This document shows positions 26,233 through 34,756 of a stretch of DNA of 64,000 nucleotides, piece after piece. The notes below the pieces were generated by a model, which did not search any database, was not told the DNA's origin, and saw only the letters and a program-made list of their open reading frames with translations. This stretch comes from Mycobacterium sp. E1747 (GTDB taxonomy: Bacteria > Actinomycetota > Actinomycetes > Mycobacteriales > Mycobacteriaceae), in NCBI RefSeq assembly GCF_001667775.1, contig NZ_LZJI01000104.1, positions 1 to 64,000 on the forward strand. The letters are read 5' to 3'. The first letter of the stretch is position 1; every line of letters begins with the position of its first letter. A program made the translations under genes and the position numbers.

Positions 26233-27468
26233 ATGAAGTCCTTTGCGGGCAAGTTGGCAGTCGTCACCGGCGGAGGCAGCGGAATGGGCCGTGATTTGGT
26301 GACCTTGCTGGCCACGGAAGGTTGTGCAGTTGCCGCGTGCGACCTTTCCGCCTCGGCACTGGACGAAACCCGCGTCCAGGCCACCGCTGCAGCCCCTACG
26401 GGAACCCGCGTTACGACGCACATTTGCGACATCACCGACGAAGCCGCGGTCGGTCGCTTCCGGGATGAGGTGCTCGACCAGCACCACACCGACAAGGTCA
26501 ATCTGCTATTCAACAACGCGGGCATATTTGGCGCGGGCAGCTTCCTGGCCGACGATCGCGCTGCGTGGGAGCGAGTCTTCAACGTCTGCTGGTTAGGCGT
26601 CTACAACATCTGCCGCGCGTTCGTTCCACTGGTCGTCGCCAGCGACGAGGGGCATGTGATCAATACGGCCAGCATCAATGCATTGCGCGCCGTTCATGGA
26701 CCCGGCGCGCCCAGCACCTCCTACAGCGCGGGCAAATGGGCGGTGCGGGGCTTTACCGAGGCCCTGATCGAGGATTTCCGAACCCACGCACCCCACGTCG
26801 GTGTGTCCCTCGTCATGCCCGGCGGCGTGGGGACCGGCATTCGCGCCAACAGCCAGCAGATCCTGCGGTCCAGCTCCGATGGCACTGTCACGTCGGGGAC
26901 CGAGCACCTACGCACATACCTGACCGGTATGGGTGTGCCTGTGCAGGACAGTTCCGACGAAACCCTCAACCACCTCATGGACGTCATGCAATCAGACGTC
27001 TTCGCCATGCCGTCGGTTCAAGCGGCCGGAGACATTCTCACCGGGGTGCGGGAGAACCGTTGGCGGATTTTTGTCGGCGTCGGAGCCACCGAACTTGATC
27101 AAGCGGTGCGGGCAAATCCCGAGAACATCTATGACGCCGACGGCCCTTCGCTGATCAACCGTGACCTACTGATCAGCATGATGGTGCTCAGTAGTCGCTT
27201 TGAACCAGAACCAGAGGGCTCCGCCGATGGCGTCTACGAACTCCGGCTGGATTCGTCGCCGATCTTCTGCCGAGTCGAGGACGGGAAGCTGCAACTCTCG
27301 CGACAATCCGACGGCCCCACCGACGCAGTCATCGAGGCCGACCCAGCCGCGTTTCGCGGACTGATCCTGAAGCAAGAAAGACTCAACGATCTGGTGCGCG
27401 AGGGACGCCTGAGGCTCAGCGGTAACGGCGACCACGTCGAGCAGTTGCTTCGCGCAGTTGCCGTCTGA
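26233..27468 (+). CDS. SDR with C-terminal SCP2-like domain
   Basis: A 411-residue protein, longer than a normal SDR of about 250. Residues 1-270 are an SDR with TGGGSGMGRD, LLFNNAGIFGAG and a TSYSAGKWA segment that holds the Tyr and Lys. After a linker, residues about 320-411 (DGVYELRLDSSPIFCRVEDG and onward to the end) resemble the small sterol-carrier (SCP2)-like domain that is also fused to some MarR-type regulators. Such a domain could hold a lipid substrate. The ATG at 26233 has an AGAAGAGAAG purine stretch upstream; a TTG lies one codon before. It is downstream of and probably in operon with the preceding SDR. Confidence 0.78.
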   Translation: MKSFAGKLAVVTGGGSGMGRDLVTLLATEGCAVAACDLSASALDETRVQATAAAPTGTRVTTHICDITDEAAVGRFRDEVLDQHHTDKVNLLFNNAGIFGAGSFLADDRAAWERVFNVCWLGVYNICRAFVPLVVASDEGHVINTASINALRAVHGPGAPSTSYSAGKWAVRGFTEALIEDFRTHAPHVGVSLVMPGGVGTGIRANSQQILRSSSDGTVTSGTEHLRTYLTGMGVPVQDSSDETLNHLMDVMQSDVFAMPSVQAAGDILTGVRENRWRIFVGVGATELDQAVRANPENIYDADGPSLINRDLLISMMVLSSRFEPEPEGSADGVYELRLDSSPIFCRVEDGKLQLSRQSDGPTDAVIEADPAAFRGLILKQERLNDLVREGRLRLSGNGDHVEQLLRAVAV

Positions 27469-27530
27469 ACATTTGCCCCACTGGACCAGCATCCCGCAAA
27501 CCCCAACTGCCGCAGTCGACCGCGCCTCAT

Positions 27531-28418
27531 CTATCGATCGGCGCGAGGATACAAGCGCTCTAGCGCCTGCGGACTGGGGCGAGGAAACAACCAGCCGTCG
27601 CCCGGCCACCGTGTCCAACCCGATGACGCCCAGCCACCGCCGTCGACATGTACCGCTGTACCGGTGATGAACGACGACAGGTCAGAAGCCAGGAACAGGA
27701 CGGCGTTAGACAGTTCCTCGGGTGTGCCGGGGCGACCCAGCGGAACATACATTTCGTAGCCGGCCTTCGTCAGTTCCTCAGCCCGGTCTGGATCCTTCCA
27801 GTCAAAACCACCGCGAATCCGTGAGGTTCCAGGAGTCGGGATGGACTCAACCGCGACCGTGTTGACACGAATTCCACTGCGCCCCAACTCGACCGCGAGG
27901 CTACGGCTGAAGTTCGCCAATGCCGCCTTGTAGCCTGCATAGACGCTATAGCCGGGAGCGGCCCGGTGCGCTTCGATCGTGGTGATGTTGACGATCGAGC
28001 CGCGCCCGCCATGCATTCGCTGTGTCGCGCGTTGACAGGTGTGCAACACATAGAGGTAATTCCACCGGGCATCGGCCTCCCACATTTCCGGCGTGCTGTC
28101 AGCGAACATCGCGAAACGCGTTCCACCAGCGACATTCACGAGGATGTCGACCCGCGGTGCGATTTCGTCGAACGCGACGAAGAACCGGTCGATCGCTTCG
28201 GGATCACGAACATCGAACACGTCCGACAGCAACAGCCGGTTCTGCCGTTCAATCGCGTCGGCGGTCTCGGCTAGTGCTTCGGCGTCGATATCGCACACCG
28301 CGACGTGTGCCCCAGCCCGGGCAAGGTCGCGCGATACCGCTCCCCCCAAACCTGTTGCGCCGCCGATAACGAGGGCCGACTTCCCGACCAGGTTGGCCCG
28401 CTCCTCCAGGATGCCCAA
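27531..28418 (-). CDS. Short-chain dehydrogenase/reductase (SDR)
   Basis: A 295-residue SDR. The cofactor motif GGATGLGGAV is near the N-terminus, with LVNVAGGTRF at the NAG position, VNITTIEA at the catalytic serine region (a threonine takes the usual place), and YAGYKAAL with Tyr and Lys. The C-terminal INGVT-like end is FITGTAVHVDGGGW, followed by about 30 residues rich in W, R and P. I set the start at the TTG 28418, because GGGAAGGA lies at the right distance; a TTG two codons upstream is the other option. It follows the next SDR in the same direction with a 70-bp gap. Confidence 0.82.
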   Translation of the reverse strand: MGILEERANLVGKSALVIGGATGLGGAVSRDLARAGAHVAVCDIDAEALAETADAIERQNRLLLSDVFDVRDPEAIDRFFVAFDEIAPRVDILVNVAGGTRFAMFADSTPEMWEADARWNYLYVLHTCQRATQRMHGGRGSIVNITTIEAHRAAPGYSVYAGYKAALANFSRSLAVELGRSGIRVNTVAVESIPTPGTSRIRGGFDWKDPDRAEELTKAGYEMYVPLGRPGTPEELSNAVLFLASDLSSFITGTAVHVDGGGWASSGWTRWPGDGWLFPRPSPQALERLYPRADR

Positions 28419-28488
28419 TGACAATCCTTCCCTACCGATTCGGCTCCGCCACTCTCAGCGATCCTGGGCATCCCTGCGCCGGCGGGAC

Positions 28489-29307
28489 TTAGCGCAGGCC
28501 CTCAGGTTCCATCCCAATTTGATCGAGCGTCCCGCGCCACGCAAGAGCGCCACCGTCGATTACATAGGTGACTCCGTTGATGTACGAAGACATTTCACTT
28601 GCCAGAAAACATACGAGATTACCGATGTCCTCGGGCTCTCCCATGCGCGGTACGAGATTGGTTGCAGTGTTCGACCGGACGAATGCCTCTAAGCCGACCT
28701 GCTCGATGTAGGTCTCAGCGAGCGGCGTGCGCACCGCCCCCGGACAGTAGCAATTGACCCGAATACGGTCGGGCGCCAGCGCGATCGCGAGGTTCTTCGT
28801 CAGGAGGTCAATACCGCCCTTGGACGCCCCGTAGCAAATGCCCAGCGCATACCCGACGATCGAGGCGACAGACCCCGAGTTAATGATGGAGGCGTTCGAG
28901 CTCTGGCGCAGGTATGGAAGGGCCAGCTTCGAGCTGACCCAGGGAGCGACGAGATTGACCTCGAGTACCTTGCGGAAATCATCAGCCGTCAGTGCGTCGA
29001 GCGACGGATCGGGAAACAGGCGTGCGTCGTGCACGCCGGCGTTGTTGTGCAAGACATCGATGCCGTCGAACACCTTCGCCGACTTGGCCATCGCTTTCGC
29101 GACCTGATCACCATCGGTGATGTCGCAGTGCAGGTACAGCGCCTGGTAACCCTCGGACTTGATGTCGGCCACAACCTGCTCGCCCAGCTCATCGTTCACA
29201 TCGCAAATCGTGGGGATACCGCCCTGGCGTGCGACGACCTTTGCCGTCCCGGCTCCGATTCCCGAGGCACCACCGGTGATGAAGAATCGAAGGTCTCGGA
29301 CAAGCAT
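28489..29307 (-). CDS. Short-chain dehydrogenase/reductase (SDR)
   Basis: A 272-residue classical SDR: ITGGASGIGAG, LHNNAGVHDA, INSGSVASIVG, then CYGASKGG with Tyr-x3-Lys and the C-terminal INGVTYVIDGG loop. The ATG at 29307 has CAGGAGAAG immediately upstream. It is the first gene of a two-SDR minus-strand unit. Its promoter region is shared with the divergent membrane protein gene and contains one perfect TCAAC palindrome. Confidence 0.88.
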   Translation of the reverse strand: MLVRDLRFFITGGASGIGAGTAKVVARQGGIPTICDVNDELGEQVVADIKSEGYQALYLHCDITDGDQVAKAMAKSAKVFDGIDVLHNNAGVHDARLFPDPSLDALTADDFRKVLEVNLVAPWVSSKLALPYLRQSSNASIINSGSVASIVGYALGICYGASKGGIDLLTKNLAIALAPDRIRVNCYCPGAVRTPLAETYIEQVGLEAFVRSNTATNLVPRMGEPEDIGNLVCFLASEMSSYINGVTYVIDGGALAWRGTLDQIGMEPEGLR

Positions 29308-29503
29308 TTTCTTCTCCTGGTTTCGATTAGCGCCAGGCCCTATGGGGGGATTACCGCGGCGAGCGGGGCCGACCCACGCGGCAAAACCGACTGGTCACGA
29401 GGTCACGAGGCTACAGTCTGGAGCTCTCCGATCGGTTAGCCAACCGCCCCATTCCGAACCTCGGGCACACCAATTCGGATCGTATCCCACCTTAGACGGT
29501 GTA

Positions 29504-29519
29504 TCAACTACCTCGTTGA
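29504..29519. promoter_or_regulatory. TCAAC-type palindromic operator, site 6
   Basis: TCAACT-ACCT-CGTTGA; the perfect 5-bp arms extend outward to TATCAAC/GTTGATA. It lies in the 521-bp divergent region between the SDR (29307) and the membrane protein (29829). I see no gene in this region. Confidence 0.66.
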
Positions 29520-29828
29520 TACCTTAAAGGTACCCGCTCGAAACGAGATGATATTGGCGTCATGGGGATGCGCGCGACACGTGATGAATCGGATCACCCA
29601 TGCGCTATAAAGCCGCTTCAATACCGGTTCGCTCGGTGCGCAACGATGCGTTGTCCGGCGCTGGCAACTGGCGCGACGTCGCCGCCTGACGCCGGCAACA
29701 AACCTCCATCAATGATGATGTTGACGGTCGTCGAGACGGCTGCTTACAGTGTTGGCTACGGGGCATTGCCGTGGGGCGCCAGTCACACGGTGACGCAGTG
29801 GAAGCCATGAGACAAGGGTGTCTGAACG

Positions 29829-30572
29829 GTGGCCGTAGGCAGTCAAAAAGTTCTCGTCTGGTGGTGCCTCGTCATGGCGGTCATCTATGTGATCGCATTG
29901 CGCTTCTTGCTGCACATGTTTCCGCCTCCGACGGCTAAGTGGTCATCGCAGCAGGTGGCACAGTTCTACGCCGAGCACAGCACCGAGATCAAAGTTGGGG
30001 CAGCGATCGGCGGCTGGACCGGTGCTTTCTGGCTCCCGTTCGTCGTAGTGCTCACGGTCCAGATGTATCGGCACGAGCGCGGCAAGCCGCCGGTCTGGAC
30101 CTTGCTTGCGTGCGTTAGCGGACCTTTGATGAGCGTCTTCTTGGTGTTGTGTCCGCTCTTCTGGGGTGTGGCGGCCTTCACCCCGGGTCGGTCACCAGAA
30201 GTTACAACTTTGATGCATGAGCTCGGTGTGCTTTCGTTCGTCACCACGGACCAGTACGTCATTTTCATCTGGGTGGCCCTGGCGGTGATCTGCCTGACAC
30301 CGAATACCATTGCAGACTCGCCGTTTCCACGCTGGTTCGGGTACTTCACTGCTTGGACGGCATTGATGTTCGAGGGCGGCGCGGTCGCCTTTCTGACTCG
30401 CAGCGGCCCATTCGCCTGGAACGGCCTGCTGGCATTCTGGTCGCCGATAGTTCTGTTCAGTATCTGGTTTGCGATGGCGGCCACGCTGTTGAACAAGGCA
30501 CTCAACAGGCAAGCCGTGGAAGAAACCTGTGAAGGCGCACCGCCTTCTAAAGCGACCGCGCCCGCGACTTGA
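29829..30572 (+). CDS. Multi-pass membrane protein of unknown function
   Basis: A 247-residue protein with about six to seven hydrophobic helices. The first follows a short N-terminus (VWWCLVMAVIYVIALRFLL), and a soluble stretch QQVAQFYAEHSTEIKVG follows, then paired helices to about residue 225. The last 20 residues are hydrophilic. I do not recognise a family. The divergent SDR operon and the shared palindrome suggest co-regulation, so a transport or envelope role in the same pathway is possible but unproven. Confidence 0.68.
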   Translation: MAVGSQKVLVWWCLVMAVIYVIALRFLLHMFPPPTAKWSSQQVAQFYAEHSTEIKVGAAIGGWTGAFWLPFVVVLTVQMYRHERGKPPVWTLLACVSGPLMSVFLVLCPLFWGVAAFTPGRSPEVTTLMHELGVLSFVTTDQYVIFIWVALAVICLTPNTIADSPFPRWFGYFTAWTALMFEGGAVAFLTRSGPFAWNGLLAFWSPIVLFSIWFAMAATLLNKALNRQAVEETCEGAPPSKATAPAT

Positions 30573-30722
30573 CGACGAAGTTTGCATGCCCCCTGATGCC
30601 GCGGCGTTAGCAGGGCACGTCTCCAATGCCGTTGTGCGTCACACTGTCTCGCGCACGCGCGAAGGTCTGACCCACCACAGGGCGAGCGCCATGGACATCA
30701 CGGTGCGTCGCCGAAGGCTGCG

Positions 30723-31648
30723 CTAGCCGCGGATTGCGTCAACATAGGCGAGCGAATTGACTATCGCCGCCTGATCCTGGTGATGCGGATCGCTGTACAA
30801 GCCATTGGCGGCGAACAGCTCGGAACCGCTGTTGGCGAATGCGCGCCAGCCACATCTAGACAGGTATTCGGCCACGTCGTTGCGCTCCCCCGTGTACCAG
30901 AGATCGGCCCATTCCTTGTCAAGGCCGTACGTCCGCCAGTGTTTGGTGGCCGCTGTGAGCCGGACACTTACCTGCGCCAACGTCGCCGGGATGTTCTCCG
31001 TAGCGACCCGACTGCTCGGCGCACTCAACCCGGTGATGTTGTCCAACAGCCGGTCCTGAACAACGGGAGGTAGGAACGGCAGGAGCCCCTCGGCGATCCA
31101 GGCGCTAGGCTGGGTGGCACTGAAACCGGCTTCTTGCAGTGCGGTGGGCCAGTCGTGGCGCAAATCGATTGCCACTGAACGGTGTCAACTGTTGGGCGTG
31201 CGCCCAGTTGCGCAAGTGTCTCGGTCTTGAACTCGATGACCTCGGGCTGGTCAATCTCGTAGAGTGTCGTGCCGGCTGGCCACTGCTGCCGGTAAGCTCG
31301 CGCATCGAGCCCCGAAGCCAAAATCACCACTTGCCGTATGCCGCCACCGACCGCGCCTAAGGCAAAGCCGTCGAAATAGCGTGTGCGCGCTGCCATCATG
31401 TCGCACATTCGTGCTAGGCCGAATGTCGGATCGCCATGGCCAGCGTCGACCTCGGCCGGATCGAGTTCGCCGCAAGCAAGGCGAGTGTAAAAGTCCACCC
31501 CCACAGCCCGAACCAACGGCTCAGCAAAGGGGTCGTTAATGATCGGATTGGGCCGCCGGCTGGCTACGGCCCGTCCGGCCGCCGCAGCGGTCGCGGTCGA
31601 TCCCACGCTGGAGGCAAGGTCCCACGAGTCATTGTCGTTGCGCGCCAA
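30723..31648 (-). pseudogene. Frameshifted SAM-dependent methyltransferase (UPF0677-like)
   Basis: Two frames together make one mycobacterial class I methyltransferase of the UPF0677 type. The N-terminal part (from 31648) has [20 protein letters not shown] and [14 protein letters not shown], the SAM-binding region. It ends in a changed frame after QLGARPTV. The second part, readable from 31175, resumes with [18 protein letters not shown] and [13 protein letters not shown] and runs to a normal end. A one-base deletion near 31185, just after a GTT GA sequence, would restore a single frame of about 308 residues, the usual length. Either the gene is broken or there is a sequencing error. Confidence 0.82.
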
Positions 31649-31812
31649 GCTCTGCCCTTTCGTGTGCTATTCCGGCCGGAACCGTGTGTGCAAGCGCCTC
31701 CTGCCAACGCGAGTTCCACGGGCAGGGCACGGCAACGGTTTTGTAGCTCGGTACCGCGGTGCAGCGCTTAGAAGATCACCAAGCAAGACGGTCCATCGCG
31801 GATTCCGCCTCG

Positions 31813-32208
31813 CTAAGCACTGTGCGCGGCTCGGCCGTACTGCAGGTTTGCGTAGGACCGAGGACGCAGATTCAGCCGATAAACTTCCCCGATCGGCCCG
31901 TCGACATTTTCCGTGCCCGAGTAGTCATTTCGGGGAGCGAGCCCGCCGAGCAGATGGTCGAACATGGGCTCGAAAGCACTGCCGCGGTAGCGCTCGGTCC
32001 AGGACCGCACCATTTTTATGGCGCCGGGCGGAAGTTCGAAGCCCCTGTCAACGACGGTGCGCAATATTCGCTCGATCGCGCGCAGCTCGTCACCGGCGCC
32101 AAGCTCGATATAGATCATCTGCCGCTGTGGTCGGTTCAGGCACGGCCGTGCCGCATCGGCCAGATGCCACGCTACTTCTGCATCGGTCAGCATGCGCCTG
32201 TTCATCAC
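31813..32208 (-). CDS. Conserved small hypothetical protein in RibBA-like operon
   Basis: A 131-residue protein that I do not assign to a family. It is mostly helical in appearance, with EVAWHLADAARPCLNRPQ, then IYIELGAGDELRAIERIL and GAIKMVRSWTERYRG. No signal peptide, membrane segment or cysteine motif is seen. The start overlaps the stop of the RibBA-like gene (GTGATGA at 32202-32208), so translation is coupled. It is the last gene of the SMP-30/RibBA-like operon. A role linked to that operon's product is inference. Confidence 0.65.
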   Translation of the reverse strand: MMNRRMLTDAEVAWHLADAARPCLNRPQRQMIYIELGAGDELRAIERILRTVVDRGFELPPGAIKMVRSWTERYRGSAFEPMFDHLLGGLAPRNDYSGTENVDGPIGEVYRLNLRPRSYANLQYGRAAHSA

Positions 32209-33398
32209 TGCACTGCCCGCGCTAGACTGCTACCGGCCTGGCAGTGTTCAGGTGGCGTTGATAACGGAAGGCGCCCAACGGTTTCGATTCCGTGTGATGC
32301 CAGTTCCCATTCGTCAACTGGACCTGTGGCGATGAGACGCACGGAGCGCACGCCCAAGTCGCGGAGCATTTGAGCTACCGTCACCATCGCCACGTCACGT
32401 TGCTCGTCCAACCTCGTTGCGCTGTGGCCCCGCTGATCTCGCAGATAAATGACGACGCCTCGGCCCGCGGTGGCTATACTCCTGTGGGCGGCATCAAGGC
32501 TCGAGCGGCATCGGCATCGCAGCGACCCGAACACGTCACCCGTCACGCATTCGACGTGAATGCTCGTCACGACTTCTACGCCGGTACCAATGTCTCCATA
32601 CACGATCGCTACGTGCTCAATTCCGTCGAGCAGACTCCGGAACGAGATCGCGCGACAATTTCCAAACGGTGTCGGCACGGGCGTCTCACTGCTGCGGGAG
32701 ACCTGCTTCTCGCTCTTTCGTCGATAGGCGACCAGCTCTCTGATCCCGACACACACCAGACCGTATTCAGCGGCGAAAGTCGTGAGTTCTTCGTAGCTTG
32801 CCATCTCGCCATTGATCGGCGATACCACGTGGCCGAATGCGGCAACGGAAGGAAGACCCGCCAAACGGACCAGATCTAGTGCAGCTTCGCCGATGCCGGG
32901 GCGAGCCAGCACTCCCCTATCGTCAGTGCGCAGCGGCGCAACATGGCCGGGGCGAGTCAGGTCACGCGGCGAACTCCCCGGGTTAGCCAGCAACCGAAGG
33001 GTGTGTGCGCGGTCGACCGCTGAGATCCCCGTGGTGATGTCATGTCGCGCGTCGACGGTAACCGTGTACGCGGGCCCTTGCTCGCTGTCGTCGGCGTTAG
33101 GCATGAGGGGCAGCTCAAGTCGACTGCATTCGGCTGCTGTCATCGGCGCACACAGGTATCCGGCGGTGTGCCGCACTGCGAACGCGACCAGCTCGGTTGT
33201 CGCTGTCGCCGCGGCAAAGACCACAGCCCCCTCGCACCCAGCGCCGGTGTCATCGACGACGATCACCGCCTGACCGGTCCCGATCTGGGTGATCGCCTGC
33301 GTGACCGCATCGCTGCGGGTGACTGTCCCCAACGGTCCAGGCCCGCGAGACGGTACCCGATAGACGTGCGACACAACGCCAGTCGCTGATTCCCTCAT
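32205..33398 (-). CDS. RibBA-like protein (degenerate DHBP synthase plus GTP cyclohydrolase II domains)
   Basis: A 397-residue protein in the order DHBP synthase-like (1-228) then GTP cyclohydrolase II-like (about 240-397). Recognisable parts are TTGISAVDRA (122-131), RPGHVAPLR (149-157) and the zinc cysteines C284, C295 and C297 in HVECVTGDVFGSLRCRC. Several key residues are changed. The acidic metal loop normally DDEDRENEGD reads DDTGAGCEGA (49-58). The GHTEA histidine region reads GIGEA. The cyclohydrolase segment after YLRDQRG is shorter than usual. It is therefore probably not a normal riboflavin enzyme. The start is the ATG at 33398, which overlaps the SMP-30 stop (ATGA). Confidence 0.8.
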   Translation of the reverse strand: MRESATGVVSHVYRVPSRGPGPLGTVTRSDAVTQAITQIGTGQAVIVVDDTGAGCEGAVVFAAATATTELVAFAVRHTAGYLCAPMTAAECSRLELPLMPNADDSEQGPAYTVTVDARHDITTGISAVDRAHTLRLLANPGSSPRDLTRPGHVAPLRTDDRGVLARPGIGEAALDLVRLAGLPSVAAFGHVVSPINGEMASYEELTTFAAEYGLVCVGIRELVAYRRKSEKQVSRSSETPVPTPFGNCRAISFRSLLDGIEHVAIVYGDIGTGVEVVTSIHVECVTGDVFGSLRCRCRSSLDAAHRSIATAGRGVVIYLRDQRGHSATRLDEQRDVAMVTVAQMLRDLGVRSVRLIATGPVDEWELASHGIETVGRLPLSTPPEHCQAGSSLARAVQ

Positions 33399-34291
33399 GA
33401 CCTGCTCACCTGCTTCGACGGCCAGGCCGGAATGGGCCCAGAGAGGAGACACGGGATCGCCCAGACGCGGCCCCCGGCTGGGTCCGTGACGAACAGGGTG
33501 CGCAGATCGTCGCCGCCGAAGCACACATTGGTTGGGAAGCTGCGGCTGTCCAGCGCAATCGTCTCCATCTCGACGCCGTCAGGGTCGAAAACGTGAACTG
33601 CATGGGAATCCGCCCCGGCCACATACACGTTGCCGGCGCGGTCCACAGCCAAACCGTCAGGATGGCCATCGGCGAGTTGGGTGAATACCGCATCGAATGC
33701 GATCGACCCGTTCTGACAAGAGAACCGAAGGACACGGCCGGTGCGCGTTTCGGCCACATAGAGCACCGAGGCGTCTGGGCTGAACACCAGCCCATTCGGA
33801 TAAGCAATGTCGCGAACTCTGGTGACTAACTCACCGGTCTGCGGATCAAATGTACGGACCGCGCCGGGGGGCCCGTCGGAACTCATGGCTTCCCCGCGTG
33901 GGTCGGTGAGCCAGATGAGCCCCTCGGGCCCGACGACGCAGTCACTGGGAGTGTCCAGACCACTACTTGTCGCATCGTGTACGACACCGTCGCGCACATA
34001 CTGCAAGCTCGGTTCGGCGGTACGGGCCGACCGGGTCCGAATGTGCTTGCCGCCCTGCGCGATCCACACTGTGCCATTGGAATGTTGGCACAGACCAGTG
34101 GGATTACCACCTGGCTCGGCCACCGATTCCGCGTGGCCGTTGGGACTCACCTCGTAGATCAAGCCCCGCGACACGCTAGTGACCCACAGGCGGTCAGACG
34201 CCGTCCATAGTGGCCCCTCGGTGAAGCCAAGTCCCGTAGCGACGACCCGCGGCCCTGCTTCGGTCGAGTCTTTCGGGGTAATGATAGACAT
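33395..34291 (-). CDS. SMP-30/gluconolactonase/LRE family protein
   Basis: A 298-residue six-bladed beta-propeller of the SMP-30/gluconolactonase family. The first blade has LGFTEGPLWTASDRLWVTSV, and the metal-binding region includes GNPTGLCQHSNG, DTPSDCVVGPEGLIWLTDP, AYPNGLVFSPD and GHPDGLAVD. Such enzymes open lactones with a divalent metal. A Baeyer-Villiger-type monooxygenase lies elsewhere in the same cluster, so a lactone product of it would be a plausible substrate. It heads a three-gene operon. A TCAAC palindrome lies 232 bp upstream. Confidence 0.87.
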   Translation of the reverse strand: MSIITPKDSTEAGPRVVATGLGFTEGPLWTASDRLWVTSVSRGLIYEVSPNGHAESVAEPGGNPTGLCQHSNGTVWIAQGGKHIRTRSARTAEPSLQYVRDGVVHDATSSGLDTPSDCVVGPEGLIWLTDPRGEAMSSDGPPGAVRTFDPQTGELVTRVRDIAYPNGLVFSPDASVLYVAETRTGRVLRFSCQNGSIAFDAVFTQLADGHPDGLAVDRAGNVYVAGADSHAVHVFDPDGVEMETIALDSRSFPTNVCFGGDDLRTLFVTDPAGGRVWAIPCLLSGPIPAWPSKQVSRS

Positions 34292-34522
34292 CCCAGCCGA
34301 CCTCAGCTGCCGGAAACCAGGACGGGCTTGGATTGCCGTGAGGTATTGAAGTCAGCGGTCAGGGCAACAGTTCCCATTCTCGACTCCACTCTTTTTGGCT
34401 GGCGCGCGAGAGCGCCGACCGGATCTTCGGACCTGCATGAGACGCCGACGGCGCCGGCAGGCGACTCAGATCATTGGGGCGAATCCCAACGCCATCAGCG
34501 TAAATCCGCCAACCTAGATTTG

Positions 34523-34538
34523 TCAACACTAGTGCTGA
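34523..34538. promoter_or_regulatory. TCAAC-type palindromic operator, site 7
   Basis: TCAACA-CTAG-TGCTGA, one arm mismatch. The 18 bases from 34523 are identical to those of site 9. It lies in the 465-bp gap upstream of the SMP-30 operon. The other frames across the gap look spurious. Confidence 0.64.
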
Positions 34539-34756
34539 TAACTGGTCGCCGCGCATCTGCAGGCGGCGCGCACCCTCTCGGTTGTCGTTTCGCAATCGCT
34601 TCTGCCCACCGCCTCATCGATGCCAGCGTGTCGCGGGGGTTTGAAGTGCTCTGCACCGAAACTGCTGCTGCAGGGTGGACGACCGGCGTGGCCGGTATCT
34701 ATCCGCGGGGACGCCGCGACCGGCGTGTGCGCCCAGGAGTTGCAGATGCAGCTGTG

